The notes beneath the pieces are model-generated. The model made no database searches, had not been told where the DNA came from, and was given only the letters and a program-made list of their open reading frames with translations. From Plantago major (taxonomy: Eukaryota > Streptophyta > Magnoliopsida > Lamiales > Plantaginaceae): a stretch of 64,000 bases of DNA. Positions 24,301 through 36,776 of this stretch are shown piece by piece. The stretch lies in the NCBI GenBank assembly GCA_026545765.1, contig JAIFAC010000166.1, forward strand, positions 45,001 to 109,000. Direction: 5' to 3'. The stretch's first letter is position 1, and the number at the start of each line of letters is the position of its first letter. A program made the position numbers and the translations under genes.

Positions 24301-24790
24301 GGGGTGTGTGTGAAAGGGGCTGATCAAAATGGAGGTGATGATTTGTTTGATTTCTATGGAAAACTTAAACGAATTGTGAGGCTTGAATATGCCCGTGTGC
24401 CTCTGAAAAGAACTGTTCTGTTTGATGTCGATCGGTATGATCCCGCCAAAATGGTACGTGGTGTACGAGCAATATCAAATGGTTGAGATTAACCATAGGA
24501 GGAGGTACTGCATTGGCACGAACCTTTTATCTTCGCGCATCGTGCACGCCAAGTGATGTTCATTGAATATCCAAGCCTAAAACGCGATAAGGCGGATCGT
24601 TGGCCGATACACATACAAGCCCGCCTGTAGTCGAAATACGCTCATAAGGACAAATCAACTACCAACTCGTATCAAGAAGAGGTTGTCGATGAAACAACGA
24701 GAAATCCTCAGACGCCGTGATGAGTACATCGACCGCATTTAAGACATATATGTAGACTTAACCATCGTGACGAGGATCGTAGTATGTGTA
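21316..24790 (+). pseudogene. TNP2 transposase of CACTA 3, heavily broken
   Basis: Blocks in order on plus, in several frames. The transposase-associated start is near 21330 (SWMYQRIVNGVV, SFVEGVDAFATF, MKCPRTQ). An acidic linker with NLEDRVFFDLME is at 21507-21857. A catalytic-region block near 22480-22610 holds DVFLQPLIKELIELWEKV and YDVSTKKNFNLRAK. The C-terminal DUF4218-type region is at 23228-23794 (LCSRVLEDEVLANLE, NIPLILCKLERIFPPSFFDS, RMYPFERC). A DUF4216-type region is at 24265-24600 (GVCVKGADQNGGDDLFDFYG, LKRTVLFDVDRYDP). An in-frame run of about 75 bases at 23573-23650 between YPFER and LGKLKKY reads like a retained or inserted sequence absent from the CACTA 2 copy. Numerous stops and frame changes make it inactive. 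Confidence 0.85.
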
Positions 24791-24903
24791 GTGTAGAGTA
24801 GTATATGTATCTTAATTGTTATATGCTTACTTTTCCCATTACATGCCAACTCATGTCTTCATTTATACTAATACAATTTGTTTGTGTTTCATGTGCTTTT
24901 GCA

Positions 24904-26490
24904 GATGCCCGCAAAGAAAGTGTAGTTACAGATTCCCATTTAGTGGGACCTGTGGTTCACTCGATCACGAGAGTAGTCCCGTGGATCGGCAACTACTCTC
25001 ATGTTAGTCGACTCCTAGTGGATCGAGCATGGGGACGCCCGGTGGTGGTTATGGGCCAGATAAGACTACCGACGGTGTCCATATACCGAGATCGCCATGG
25101 TGCTACGTGAGGGAAGTTGTGTTGTTCCCTAATGGCGTGAGGAAGTAAGTATTATATATACATTTGTAGAACATAACTTAAGATAAGTGTTTATATATAT
25201 GTCACATGAATTGTCTAATAAATATATGTACTCTTCTCTATATGTCATTCATAATCGCAGTTGTGGCCTCAAAGAATCTTCGTACGACCGGATGAGATAT
25301 TCAAGCTTAGGAGGGAGTCACGCCGTGGAGGCTAAAAGTGGAGCACACTCAAGGTCAGACGAAGCACTTCTACTTTGATGAGCTTCGTAAGCTTTTATAT
25401 TTCGACAATTTGTTGTGGTATGTTAGCCACTTAATTGGGTGATATGTTAGTCACCATCAGGTTAGTAAATTCTAGGACAATTTGTGTCGATGTTAGCCAC
25501 TTACTGGGTGATATGTTAGCACCATTGTTTATCTTGAAATTGTGACCTGGGGCATTAATTTTACTTTGAATGGAATTGGAATGTAGAAAAATACTACATT
25601 CCGACCGCCTTATTCCCGTGATGTGGCCTGCTGAGAGTTTAGCTCACCAGATAGGCATATATGGTATATGAAAAATACCGAGACAAAGGAAAGCCGCCAC
25701 AAGATAGGCATATTGGGGACGAAGAGTGGGCTATGTGGCATGAGTATCGAGACTTAATCACGCCGAGGATCACCCCTACAAGAACAGTGTAATACCGACC
25801 GAGCCATGAAATGGTAAGTGGCTCGCCAGCATCACTGGTCACGAGTCATTCACCGACGCCGATGTGTAAGTATATATATGTGTGTTCGATTACAACATGA
25901 TTTGTACACATGTGTATTGCTTTCATTTATACCAATTTACCACTTGTTTGCATTCCTACCAACTTACTAACTACTTGTTGCAATATATAATGTTCTTTAG
26001 AACTCAACCAACCCAAGACTTGCCTAGAGCAAATGAAGATGGGGAAGTTCAAGAACGGCGCTTGGGTGGACCCGAAGTCCGAGCTTATCATGTATGTGTA
26101 TTTACTAAGTGTTATAGTTGTATATGCATGTGTATTATAAATTAAATATGAAATTGTAGCTCATTTCAGATACACTTGACTATTACAGAGTGAGGTGGAG
26201 CGGATCATCATGGAGAGGTCGCCGAGGGTGAGGAGTTGTCCGTGGAAGAACAAGACCGGATCTTTCTATAAGTCAACCCACCCGACAACAAGTGGCTCGG
26301 TTTATGGTCTGTAGTTATGGCGAGACACCGACGCAGAAGCTTCTCGTCCCAAAGAACAATCTCGTGGACATGGTGGTGTTTATACACAGGCATCGAGCAG
26401 ATGGTGAATGAAGTAGTGACTCTTCCGCATCGAGATTGGAAATCTGTGGATGAGCAGCTCAGATGAATCGAGGATGGAAGAGCTCAGCCA
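24904..26490 (+). pseudogene. TNPA-like gene of CACTA 3
   Basis: Downstream of TNP2 and in the same order as in CACTA 2: a first exon region near 24904-25145 after a TTTGCAG acceptor, a short exon region near 25258-25390, then (after the repeat-bearing intron) pieces near 25595-25870, 26005-26095 and 26190-26490. Few long frames survive. Identification rests mainly on position and on matching exon/intron layout with CACTA 2, including donor-like GTAAGTAT after the first exon. Domain evidence here is weak. Confidence 0.5.
25414..25525 (+). repeat. Intronic GTGGTATGTTAGCCAC repeat, CACTA 3 copy
   Basis: GTGGTATGTTAGCCACTT, then GGGTGATATGTTAGTCACC, the spacer TTAGTAAATTCTAGGACAAT, and two further eroded units. 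It is the same arrangement and orientation relative to the gene as in CACTA 1 and 2, but shorter and more decayed. Confidence 0.85.
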
Positions 26491-27013
26491 GATATGAGCC
26501 GTAATACCCCTTCCTCGCCTTAGTGATGTTGTGATATTTTGGATACTATGCTACTTTTTACTTTGTTGGATATTTGGATTTATATTCGATATGTAGACTT
26601 TATTTCGATAATTTATTTTTGACTAATCGTTGTTGTTAATTAATGCAATTTCTCCTTGTGACATATCACTATTACATTTGTTGAAAACAGTGAAAATTAT
26701 AAAATAATTTTAAAAAAAATTTAAAAAAAAACAGTAGTTTAGCGACTTATCCGTCGCTAAACAATGAATTAGGGCGTGCTAGCCCTAATTCGATTAGAGA
26801 CGGATAATTATCCGTCTCTAATGGCGACGGAGGGTCAACACCCTATCCGTCGCCAATTTCATATTAGCGACGGATACAACCGTCATTGCTTAGAGACGCT
26901 CACATTAAGACGGGCGCCTATCCGTTGCAAGGCCGCCGCTAAGGCCTTAGCGACGATTTGTTAGGGTTTCGCGACGGATAATTCCGTCGCTAAACCCCTG
27001 TTTTTTTGTAGTG

Positions 27014-29470
27014 GATGGTAGAATGGACCATCCAGCAGACTCACCCGCATGGAAATCGTTTGACAAGACATATCCATAGTTTGCAAATTAATCTAGAAAT
27101 GTACGATCGACTTTGTACGGATGGTTTTAACCTGCTCGAGTGAACGAATACTCTTGTTGGCGCTTATGCTAACACCGCATAACCGCTTCTTGAGTGCATG
27201 AAGGAGCCATTCATGTTTCGATCAAGGCTGGTGCTCGGGCCGAAGATCCGGATCGACGTTGATGTTTTCGCAACCCCTAATCAAGGAGCCGATCGAGTTG
27301 TGGACGGATGGTATCCTCAAGATATGATGTGTCGACAAAAAGAACTTCACCTTGAGAGCATTTCTTTGGACTGGAGTGACTTCGCTGCATCTATGCTATC
27401 GGAAGGAAAACCGCAGGAAATATGCATGTCAACATTGTTTGGAGGATGCATTTAGACCAAGGGTAGTGGAAAATTTTGTTGGTTTGATTGTCATCGTAGG
27501 TTGCTAGAAAGTGACCATCCGCTCAGAAGAATAAGGATCAATTCTTGAAAAATAAAGTCGCTAATAAAAAGCCCGACAAGACTTATCGGTGCACAAATTC
27601 TTGCGAGATTGATAGGTCGGGTCTTATGAAGGTGATCAACTGGTGGATGAAGCATAACGAAAATTGGTAAAAATGTGGTCGAGGAAGAGAAGCATCTTCC
27701 GGACTCGCTTTCGAATGGCCTTCTTATCCGTCACAACTTAGATTTCATGCACATTGAGAAGAACGTGTTCGAGAACTTATTCAATACACTTTGCAACATT
27801 GAGGGAAAACAAAGGACCATGCGAAGTCTAGATCCGAGTTGTCAACGGTGTAAAAGGCCCGAGTCGACAAAGAAGGATGAGAATGGTAAGTGGTCGAAAA
27901 GCATACACAATCGACAACGCTTCTAGGTCAATTTTGTTTGATTGGGTGAGGGCATTGAGTTTCCCGTATAATTACGCCTCAAATTTAGAGAGGTGTGGAT
28001 TTGAAGAAGACAAAGGTTTATGGGATGAAGAGCCACGATCGCCATGTGTTCATGGAGAGGCTTATCCCTAGCATTTTGAGAGTCATTAAACACGATGGAC
28101 CGCTATCACCGAAGTTGAGCTTATTTTTCAAAAATTTAGGCACAAGGGTGGTTCATGATAAAGTGTTGGAAAATCTTGAAAGGAACATACCATTGATTCT
28201 ATGCAAGCTCGAGCGATCTTTCCACCGAAATGGTTTGATTCTATGGAGCACTCACCTTCACCTTCCTCATGAAGCGAGACTTGCCGGACGTTCAAGATCG
28301 ATGGATGTGTCCATTCGAGAGGTACTTGGGGAAATTGAAGAAGTATGTCAACAACAAAGGTAAACTCAAGGTTCGATTGCAAATGCCTACATTCGAGAGG
28401 AAATCGCAACCTTCGCTTTATTACTTGGACGAACACGCCCCTACGAAGACATCAAGGCTCAAACGCAGTATACATTCGTAGTTCAAGCGGATGATGAGTT
28501 TTCCTATCTGCCTTCAAAGTTATCGGAGACCTCGTGCGCCTAAGAAAGAATATCTTACGGATAAAGAGTTGAAAGCACCAATATTATGTCCTCACTAATC
28601 AGGCCGAGGTTGAACAAGATATGGTACTATTTAAGTAGGTGAGCAACCATTTATTTAAATTTTAATATAGCTACGCAAGTCTCTACTTCAATTATAGACT
28701 TATCATCGAATCAATGTTTGCAGTTTTTTCAAAAAGCGTTGTTTGGAAGAAAATCCTCAGATGACAAAGGATACAATAGAGGAACTACTTGACTCTAAAA
28801 TTCCTACAGAATTTCCAAATTGGTTCTGAGAGTATGTCCGGAATCCAATTAACAATGTCACATGCATATACTTAAAGGCTCTCGTAGAAGGGCCATTCAA
28901 AAAGGTCTACACATTCCCAGGTTATATAGTCAATGGCCTTAGGTTCCACACGACTGAATGTAACACGGCCACGGCGACAAGCAATTCCGGGGTGTGTGTT
29001 AAGGGTGCAGAAGATTATGGAGACACTACTTTGTTTGATTTCCACGACAAGCTAAAACGAATTGTGAGGATTGAATATTCTGGCTTGCCATTGAAACGAA
29101 CCTTCTTGTTTGATGTTGAGTGGTATGATCCTAATCCAGGAGGTACGAGGAAGAACGAGCAGTATGAAATGGTTGATGTGAACCAAAAGAAGAGGTACCG
29201 AACCATGTATGAACCATTTATTCTGGCGACTCAAGCACGACAAGTGGTGTTTCTTGAATATCCAAGCAGGAAACGCGATAAGGGGGAATGGTTAGTCATG
29301 TACCTATTCGTGCTCGCCGAAAGTGGAGTACATTGAGAAAGACGACTCAATTACCAACTCGTACTAACAAGAGGATGTCGATAAACAAGCGTAAGATCCC
29401 ATAGAAGCGTATGATGAGTTGTTTGATCCGCAAGGACCAATATGTAGACTTAGAGGACGGCGATAACGGT
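27014..29470 (+). pseudogene. TNP2 transposase of CACTA 2, C-terminal part
   Basis: Resumes exactly where CACTA 3 interrupted it, with MDHPADSPAWKSFDKTYP. Later blocks are HNLDFMHIEKNVFENLFNTL at 27735 and a DUF4218-type stretch at 27995-28365 (HDRHVFMERLIPS, SLFFKNLGTRVVHDKVLENL, NIPLILCKLERSFH). The motif EVLGEIEEVCQQQR follows, which in the other frame is YLGKLKKYVNNKGK. A DUF4216-type region is at 28992-29336 (DLFDFHDKLKRIVRIEY-like, RTFLFDVEWYDPNPGG, MYEPFILATQARQVVFLEYP). Frames change repeatedly, and stops are present near 28100 and 29336. It would have supplied transposition activity for all three related CACTA copies before decay. Confidence 0.88.
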
Positions 29471-29581
29471 ATATTATGTGTATTATAACTAGTTAGTAGT
29501 TGATAACATTTGAGTATTATAACTGCTCAGATTATAACTCAGACTAACACATTTTATCAGTATTTATTACATGTTTTTGCA

Positions 29582-31010
29582 GATGTCATGACAGAGGTCA
29601 GCCCACCTATCGTCCCACCATGCAACCGCCGCATGATAGTGGTGGGAGTGGTCGATTTACGTGAGGGCTCGATGGTCGTGGCAAAGGTCTCGATTCTCGA
29701 GACCCCTAAGCAGAGAGAGCAGTGGCTCTACCAACAGCAGAGACATGCTGGAGGACGACCACGACGATTGTCCCTACCTCGTGTTCGATCCAAACCATCC
29801 CAACGTCACATGGGACGGCGGCCTCGTGATTTTCCCTTGGTCCCGCCAAGTAAGTATTATACATTCTTCTTAAATATGTAAAACATAACTTATAATGATA
29901 GTCGACAAGTATAAATTGTTGTCAAGTAATATATATTCGCTTTCAGATCTTATACATTGACAACAGCTTATGGCCTCGGGAGGTGCACAACAAACTAGGT
30001 GACATCTTCCGGAGCAGGAGAGAGCCACCGGGGCAGGGTGGTGAGCCACATCTCGGAACGCATGAGGGCCAAGTACTTCGATGAGCTGAGGGTAAGTTAA
30101 AATATAGCATTCCTTCGTTTTAATACGAGTGGTATGTTAGCCACTGTATGTGAGTGGTATGTTAGCCACTTTATTTGGGTGATATGTTAGTCACCATTGT
30201 GTTAGTAAAATTTAGGACAATGTGAGTGGTATGTTAGCCACTATATGTGAGTGGTATGTTAGCCACTATATGTGAGTGGTATGTTAGCCACTTTGTTTGG
30301 GTGATATGTTAGTCACCATATCTGTTATGTTGTTGTATCTTGTTAAATTGATGTAACATGGTGAAGTTATACATGTATTGACTTTGGATGTTGTATGAAA
30401 TTGGGAGTGTAGAAGGAGTACTTCATTCCCAAGAGTCGATCCCAGATCCGGGCGTGTTTACGGACTGGGATCCAAACCGCATAGGATATGGTTTGTTCGT
30501 GGAAGGACATTCGGATCGGTGGCGTAAATCCTCCACAAAGTCGATGCAATGGAGTGGGCCATTTGGGATGCCTACTAGCGCCGAATCGATGTCCGTGACG
30601 CTGCGACCAACAGTAATCGGCATCCTACCGACACGGCAGAAGGGCCGCTCACCACCTTGGGAGGCGATCATCACACCGATTATTATCAATCGGTGAGTAT
30701 ATATGTGTTTTTGCAATCTAGTATTACGGTATGATTGTGTCTCCGCTCTATTACTTGTAGATGATAAATTGTCGACTAGATCTGTTTGATTCTGTGGTCG
30801 CTCATCCCAAAGAAATCAGCACGTCCAGATACTCACAGACTGTGTTGAAATGGTACAACAGGGTCCGGAACAATGTGTTGCTCGCTAACCAAGAGATGGA
30901 GCAACAAAGGAGGAGATGGAGCTGACAGAGAACGAAGGAGGAGAACGAGCGCCTTCCATGTATGGAGCAACATGTCCCGCCCGCCATCACCCACACCCAC
31001 CCCCGTCTGA
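29582..31010 (+). pseudogene. TNPA-like gene of CACTA 2
   Basis: Exon-like blocks follow a TTTTTGCAG acceptor at 29581. 29582-29850 holds CPYLVFDPNHPNVTWDGGLV and ends at CGCCAAGTAAGT. 29947-30092 holds LWPREVHNKLGDIFRSRREP followed by a shifted SHISERMRAKYFDELR, and ends at AGGGTAAGTT. 30384-30692 and 30762-31010 hold DLFDSVVAHPKEI and KWYNRVRNNVLLANQEME with a Glu/Arg-rich tail. Counterparts occur in CACTA 1 (GGEKWSRVSKGMKA) and CACTA 3. The product would bind the subterminal repeats. Frames are broken. Confidence 0.65.
30124..30319 (+). repeat. Intronic GTGGTATGTTAGCCAC repeat, CACTA 2 copy
   Basis: Five GAGTGGTATGTTAGCCACT units, each followed by TATATGT or TTGTTTGG-like spacers, plus two GGGTGATATGTTAGTCACC units and the GTTAGTAAAATTTAGGACAA spacer. 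This is the best-preserved of the three arrays. It sits in the intron after the second TNPA-like exon, just past the GGTAAGTT donor. Confidence 0.92.
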
Positions 31011-31642
31011 TAGCTAGTTAGTTATGTATCTGTATGTTCGGATTTTTTTTCATATTTACACTTGTGTGGATAATTTCTCCAGTTCCGGATATTACTTTTT
31101 TATTCAAAATTTATTGAAATATTTTCCGTATTATTCATTTATTATCGAACATTATATTGATTAAATAGGTGAACTACGAAAAACAGGGATTAATATGAAA
31201 TAAATAGTGAAGGATTAATAGTGACGGAATTAGTGACGAATTAACTAGTGACGGAAATAGTGACGGATTCACAGTGACGGAATTTCAGATTCCGTCACTA
31301 ATTCCAATAATATGTTGGATGACGGATAGATTCTATTCGTCGCTAAATATAACGACGGATAGAATCTATCCTTCATCCAGTTTAGCGACGGATAGATTCT
31401 ATCCGTCTCTAAAGGTAACGACGGATAGATTCTATCCGTCGTTATATTTCGATTAAAAAAAAAAAGAGTCAAATATATGATCCGTCGTCCAATCCGTCGC
31501 GAATTGGACGACGGATTATCTATCCGTCGTCCCAACTCCAGCAGGGTGACGGATTTTCTATCCGTCGCCATAGTTGGGGTGACGGATCGTTGGGCTTAAG
31601 CGACGGATCTATCTGTCGCCCCAGCCCAGTTTTTTTGTAGTG

Positions 31643-32200
31643 TCCGATCTCCTTCTCATTCTCTTTCATCTTCATCCTTTTCATTTGTGTTGCATTTTAT
31701 CCATTACAGAATTGGGTTTCACTTTGCTTTCTTTCGATCCAGAATCTGGGTAAGCAATTACTTACCAGGTGAAGTGAAGCAAAGAGAGGTTGAGTACAGC
31801 AAAAAAAAAAAAGCTTCCAAAGTACTAAGCATTGATTACTCTGTATAATTGTATTTGTCCTATTTCTCTTCTTTCGCTTTAGTAAGCCTGATGTTTCGTT
31901 TCTTTTTTGAGAATTGTAAAGCTGATGTTTGTGTGCTCTTTCTTTGTTCATAGGTTGTTTCTTCTTGTTTTTTTTTAACTCGGTTTTTTTCGGTCCGGGC
32001 CAGGACCGACCATAATTCGGTTCGATTTTCGGGACATACAAAATCCAAAAATTTAGGTCGGTCTTTTTCGGGTTCGGTCCGCCCGCTTCGACCGATGCTC
32101 AAATTCTAGATCCGGTGTGTTTTGCATCCACTGAGAGTCTTTCCGCCCATGTCGCCGAAAATTGAAGTGGATATGGTGTTGGTCAAGAGAGTGTTTTAAG
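31643..32200. mobile_element. GGTCCGG-rich repeat, right part, and Harbinger 5' end
   Basis: 31643-31970 continues the CT-rich interior that CACTA 2 entered (TCCGATCTCCTTCTC matches the left border). 31975-32100 is the inverted vocabulary TTCGGTCCGGGCCAGGACCG, GGTCGGTCTTTTTCGGG and GGTCCGCCCGC. 32100-32200 returns, on minus, to a GRKDSQWMQNTPDLEFEH-like stretch that plausibly is the N-terminal part of the Harbinger companion gene. Borders are approximate. Confidence 0.45.
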
Positions 32201-32406
32201 TTTAATTAAGAGAAAGAGGAGTTGGAGATGGATGATCCAAACATAGTCAAGACCGGTCTCATTTTATGATCTTGAAAAATAAAGTTCGGTGATTTTTATT
32301 TATTTTTCAGATTTTACGTTGAAAGTTATAATAGCTTAAAATTAAACTAATTTGAAATTTAAAAAAAAAAATCAAAAACCCGGGACACGTGGTTGCTGCC
32401 ACTTTA

Positions 32407-32464
32407 AACTCTCCCGTCACTATGTGACGGGAGAGAAGGTGATGAGCTGCATTAGCAGCTCGTC
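32407..32464. repeat. Two adjacent perfect hairpins
   Basis: TCTCCCGTCACTATGTGACGGGAGA (arms of 11 at 32407-32431) is followed by GAGCTGCATTAGCAGCTC (arms of 7 near 32447-32464). They lie at the right edge of the nested block and may be near the Harbinger right end. A 33-base stretch beginning CTCGTCTTATGTACTG is then repeated once (about 32460-32540). Confidence 0.7.
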
Positions 32465-32540
32465 TTATGTACTGAAAACAATTACCATTTCACATAATGC
32501 AACTCGTCTTATGTACTGAAAACAATTACCATTTCGCATC

Positions 32541-35500
32541 GTCATGCCACTAAACAAGTACTCAAGCAATTACCACTTGCTTAATTAGGATACACCTTGA
32601 ACCCACGGACACGATTCGTAAACTGCCTCAATATACAAAATTAACATTACATATTTATGGTTCCAACAAATATTACATGTACACCGTCAAACCTAATGTA
32701 TTTAAGATATTTGCATTACAATTACATTATTAACCATGATATTTTCAAATGAACATGTGATCTATGTAATTAAATAATGTAAGGGTAATACCATTGTCGG
32801 CTTTATTTTAGGTCGGTACATTACTCCGTCATTATTTGGAAAATATGTACTTTGGCATCAACATATGCCATTTATTCGGCCGCTATTCGAATACTTCTCA
32901 GTTAGTGACCCATCCTGAAAACGTTTCAGAGTAAGCACGACTGGATAAATAATTGTGCATATTATCAGTGTAAGTAGCGTTTTCAGCTCCTTTTAAGTTC
33001 TTTTGAAACTCTTAGGTTTTTACAGTAATTATATTTGAAATGTTTGCATGCATTTTATATTTTGCAATAAGATCAAATAAAATTGCATTTTATAAGTTAG
33101 TTTCAGTTGGGTAACAGATGGAATCTACGAATTCATGCTAATGTTTTTGGATGCTAAAATTCAAAGAAGTTATACTTTGTACTCACAGGTCTACCAGAGT
33201 TGTTACGGAACACAAAGTTGCATCAATTTGATAAAATAGTACCCGTATGAGATATTAACATGTACCTATACCATATATCAATTGTTACACTTAGTTTTGA
33301 CATTAATGTATAGTGATGTGGAGGTTAATGGAAATAAAACGTACTTAAACGGTGAATATGTCAAAAATAATAATGCGAAATTTATACAGTGACAAATATC
33401 AATGAAATATATACGGATACGAAGTCACTTATACATTGATTCGGAGTGACTACTATCAACCAAAGGAACATTTATGCAATATTGCAAGTTTGCAACAACA
33501 TTAGAAGGATTAGTCAAAGTTAAGCAGGTGGTCAAAGTCTTGAAACCTAGCTACATATTCTGAGTCACTATACTATAAAAATTCAAATAAAATAAACATT
33601 ATAATAACGTGGATAATCAGCACTAGGTAGTACTCCAATCCATATTAGTGTAAAATATTACATGCTTTGGTGCAAGTTGATGCTAATCATGATTAAGATC
33701 TAAATGTATATTTAATTGCCGGCTTAGATGGAGGAAAGATTATGCTGAATCCCAAGTTGATTTATAGAATCATCTTACTTGTATTAAACTATGTAACATT
33801 AACCATTGCTATTATTGATCAATTATGTATTTTGATTATTGAATTCCTTTATTGTTTGAGCTGGCACTAGTACGTAGTATGATTAATTAGACCGTCTTTA
33901 TACAAATAATCAATGAGTTACATGTATGATTTATCAAATCATCTAAGAGGTTACTAATGTCAGTCAACTTAACACCTAAGTTGCATGTTAAACTAGCTTT
34001 TAATCTCGTTTAAAATCGTAGCTTTAATACTTAAAGACTTCAGAATGATTCTTTTATAGATTGTGTATAATTTATATACTTAGTGGTCCATAATCACACT
34101 CTCATCACTTAAAAAATGACCGATGAATTTAGACTTATAGTATAATTCTTTTAAATGATGTGTTATTCTCAAAAAGTATAATACACATCTGGAACAATTT
34201 GCTCTATCAAATTAAAAGCCTACTTGATTAGTGCCTCCTTAAGATAAGGGGAAATTAACTGGCAAATGCTTAATTCAAGTCCCTTAATTAAAATAAGTGC
34301 AACTTGTGATGATAGTCATTATTTAAGCATCCTTAATGACATAGTATTAAATTCATGTATCTGTAACTGAAGGCCAAGACCATTGAACCATCTACCCCTC
34401 TTAGTTGGGTTCACACTAACGTCATATACATGGGACTTTTTCCAATTTATCTTCAATAGTTCACACATGCACTGGGACCATGTAACGTCTATAAAATGTG
34501 CAACTTGGCCAATATTTGCATAATAATTTCATAAAGCTAAAACTTACATCTGAATTCTGCTACAAACATCTCCACGTATGTCACATTTATAATACTAGCA
34601 AGTTGTGCTCTATCCGTCTATCTCGAGTACTTTTAATCTCCCAATAAATGAGAAATCGACATCTCTTTAGCATGAAATCAATTTTCAGATCTTATTTGTC
34701 CGTAACGTATATGTATTTCATCTATTGGTTTAATCCTAGAAAGTTTACTTTGATATAGGTATTGACTATTGACCAGTCGAATCAGGAATTTATCACACTA
34801 ACATACACTATTAAGGTTTAACGGGTTCTTAAAGTTTTCAACTCAGGTTTCGGATATAACTGTATGGATACGGCAGGGGCTCCATTATAGGCTAAAGCCA
34901 AGCAATTTCTCGATTTTAGACGTTAAACGCCTATTATACCTTTTTAACAATTTAAAGATATAGATAATTTAATACTTAATAAATATACATGAAACCGATG
35001 TAATCCAACTACCATTACCTTGATAAACGTCATTGCCTTGTCAAGTGATTGTGGGTTCAATACCCAACATTGTCCCATTTTCGGCATTTTATGTCTCTTT
35101 GTTTTTTCTGTTCTATGTACATTCATTTACTTAATTTTAATCATTTAAATCTTAACAAAATTATTTGGTATCTAATTCCTCCATTTTATGAACATATAAT
35201 TTTGTTTCCTTTTCTAACATGGATTTCTTTTACCATCAACTAATTATTAGTTATCATGTTCGTTTTCCTTTTTGTATAAGTAAAAATACATTAATATATT
35301 TAATAATTATGTTAGTTTCTAAAGTGGATGTGAATATGTGATGCACTCTTTTGATTATAGAGAATAATATTCCATGTACTGGTGTATTCTCGCTCCAGCT
35401 TCATATACCCTATTCGCATTATTTTTCAAAAAGATAGATAAAAAGTAGTAGTAATAAATTTCAAAAAACTTTGGTGATTATTAGATTTTGTTGTGAATAA

Positions 35501-36776
35501 TGAATATTTATATTAGTTGGGTGGAATACATTTAAGTTATCCCTTATAAGTATTATTGATGACAAATGATATATGGACTTAAAATAGAAATTTTGTTAAG
35601 CCTAGATTAGAAAATTATAGTCTAAACCTTGTTCTTTACCATGTAATTTTGAAAATGTAATTCTCATTAATAATGAAAATTTTAGTTAAATTTATTTAAA
35701 ATAATTCGCTACCACTGACATATATTTCTGCGTTCACTCCTGGATACGGGTGCGAGTTCTATCAACAGGTTGTCAACTTGCCATTGACTTGGTTGATGAA
35801 TGAGAGGGACATATAAAAGGCCAGTAACTGTCGCCATTAATTGGCATCTGTTGTAACAGTGCAGCATGTTTAAAATTTACTTAAAAATCAAGAAGAGGAT
35901 TACCTAGTAACTTCAAAGAATGTGCTAATGTTACTCCCATAATAATTTCGATGGCCACATGTTGGAGTTTTAAATAATCCAGGTCACGTGAAGTTTTGCA
36001 AAACAGACACACATAGTACCCAACATGCATGCATCTTGTAAAGGTGATTCACTTGTGTATGAATCTAGCAGTAACATTAATTTTCTGGAACAAAACATCC
36101 ACTAGATTGTCCAAGTTGTCATCCATGTTATCCAACTCATCCCACACTTCAACTTGCCTGAATTATCAAGATGGTGAATCCAGGTTCCAGTTTCATTTTT
36201 CTGTTATCACATACTATTTTCCTTTCCAGCAATGTTTCTTGCACGCAGGTCGAACAGGGATTTGCACCGATCAAGAAATTCTGATACATCTCGATGTTTC
36301 AACTTGCTTGTTTACATGAAATCGACTATGAAAATTCTTGAGACGTTTCTGTTTTTCAATACTCCAAAACACATCCCTGTAAATGGTTGCTCTTGCGTAG
36401 AGACTCAAGTCATACCGTACAGGTGCAGGAGCGTGTAAAGATCTTTAATTTTGGTGTGAAAGAAATGAAATTTAAATAATACTACCACAATCTATAACAA
36501 TCACTGGTCTTGTAATATGCAACAAACGACCTCTAGAACAAGAAACAAACCGGACAGTCATTTTCTCAACGAAGACAACAGTTGAATAGTATCAATTGCT
36601 GTAGTACTAAATCAAAAGAACAAGCACATTTTGAAGTCACAAATGCTAGAAATAATCAAAGAACCAGTCTCACTGCTACTATGTTTATGCTAATATCAAC
36701 ACTTATACGAAACAAGTATAGCAGGTCCTGGTTTAAGCTATGACAACAATGCCACTGTTGAAAATTTGTGGTCTTG
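32541..36776. other. AT-rich intergenic region, no gene recognised
   Basis: About 4.2 kb without a supported exon, element end or tRNA. A pol III B-box-like GGTTCAATACC sits at about 35053-35063, but I could not fold a tRNA around it. Short open frames (35049-35243, 36029-36319) have no family signature. The last few hundred bases may hold the 3' UTR of the minus-strand gene ending at 36777. Confidence 0.5.

Larger units (their letters stand above)
20082..27013 (+). mobile_element. CACTA element 3, 6.9 kb, GAT duplication
   Basis: Starts CACTACAAGAAAGCCTG and ends CCTGTTTTTTTGTAGTG, flanked by GAT at 20079-20081 and 27014-27016. Dense subterminal GCGACGGATNNNNATCCGTCGC units lie at 20110-20405 and 26735-27000. 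It carries decayed TNP2 and TNPA-like genes on plus, in the same orientation as its host, CACTA 2. Protein-level likeness to CACTA 2 is clear along the whole length, so the two are members of one family. Its insertion is the most recent of the nested events I can order. Confidence 0.94.

Noticed and set aside
32407..32464. The two hairpins as a bacterial-type terminator
   Set aside because: Plant nuclear context with no following T run; more likely transposon-end structure.
35049..35070. Possible tRNA or SINE from a GGTTCAATACC B-box-like sequence
   Set aside because: No A box at the right distance and no cloverleaf on either strand.
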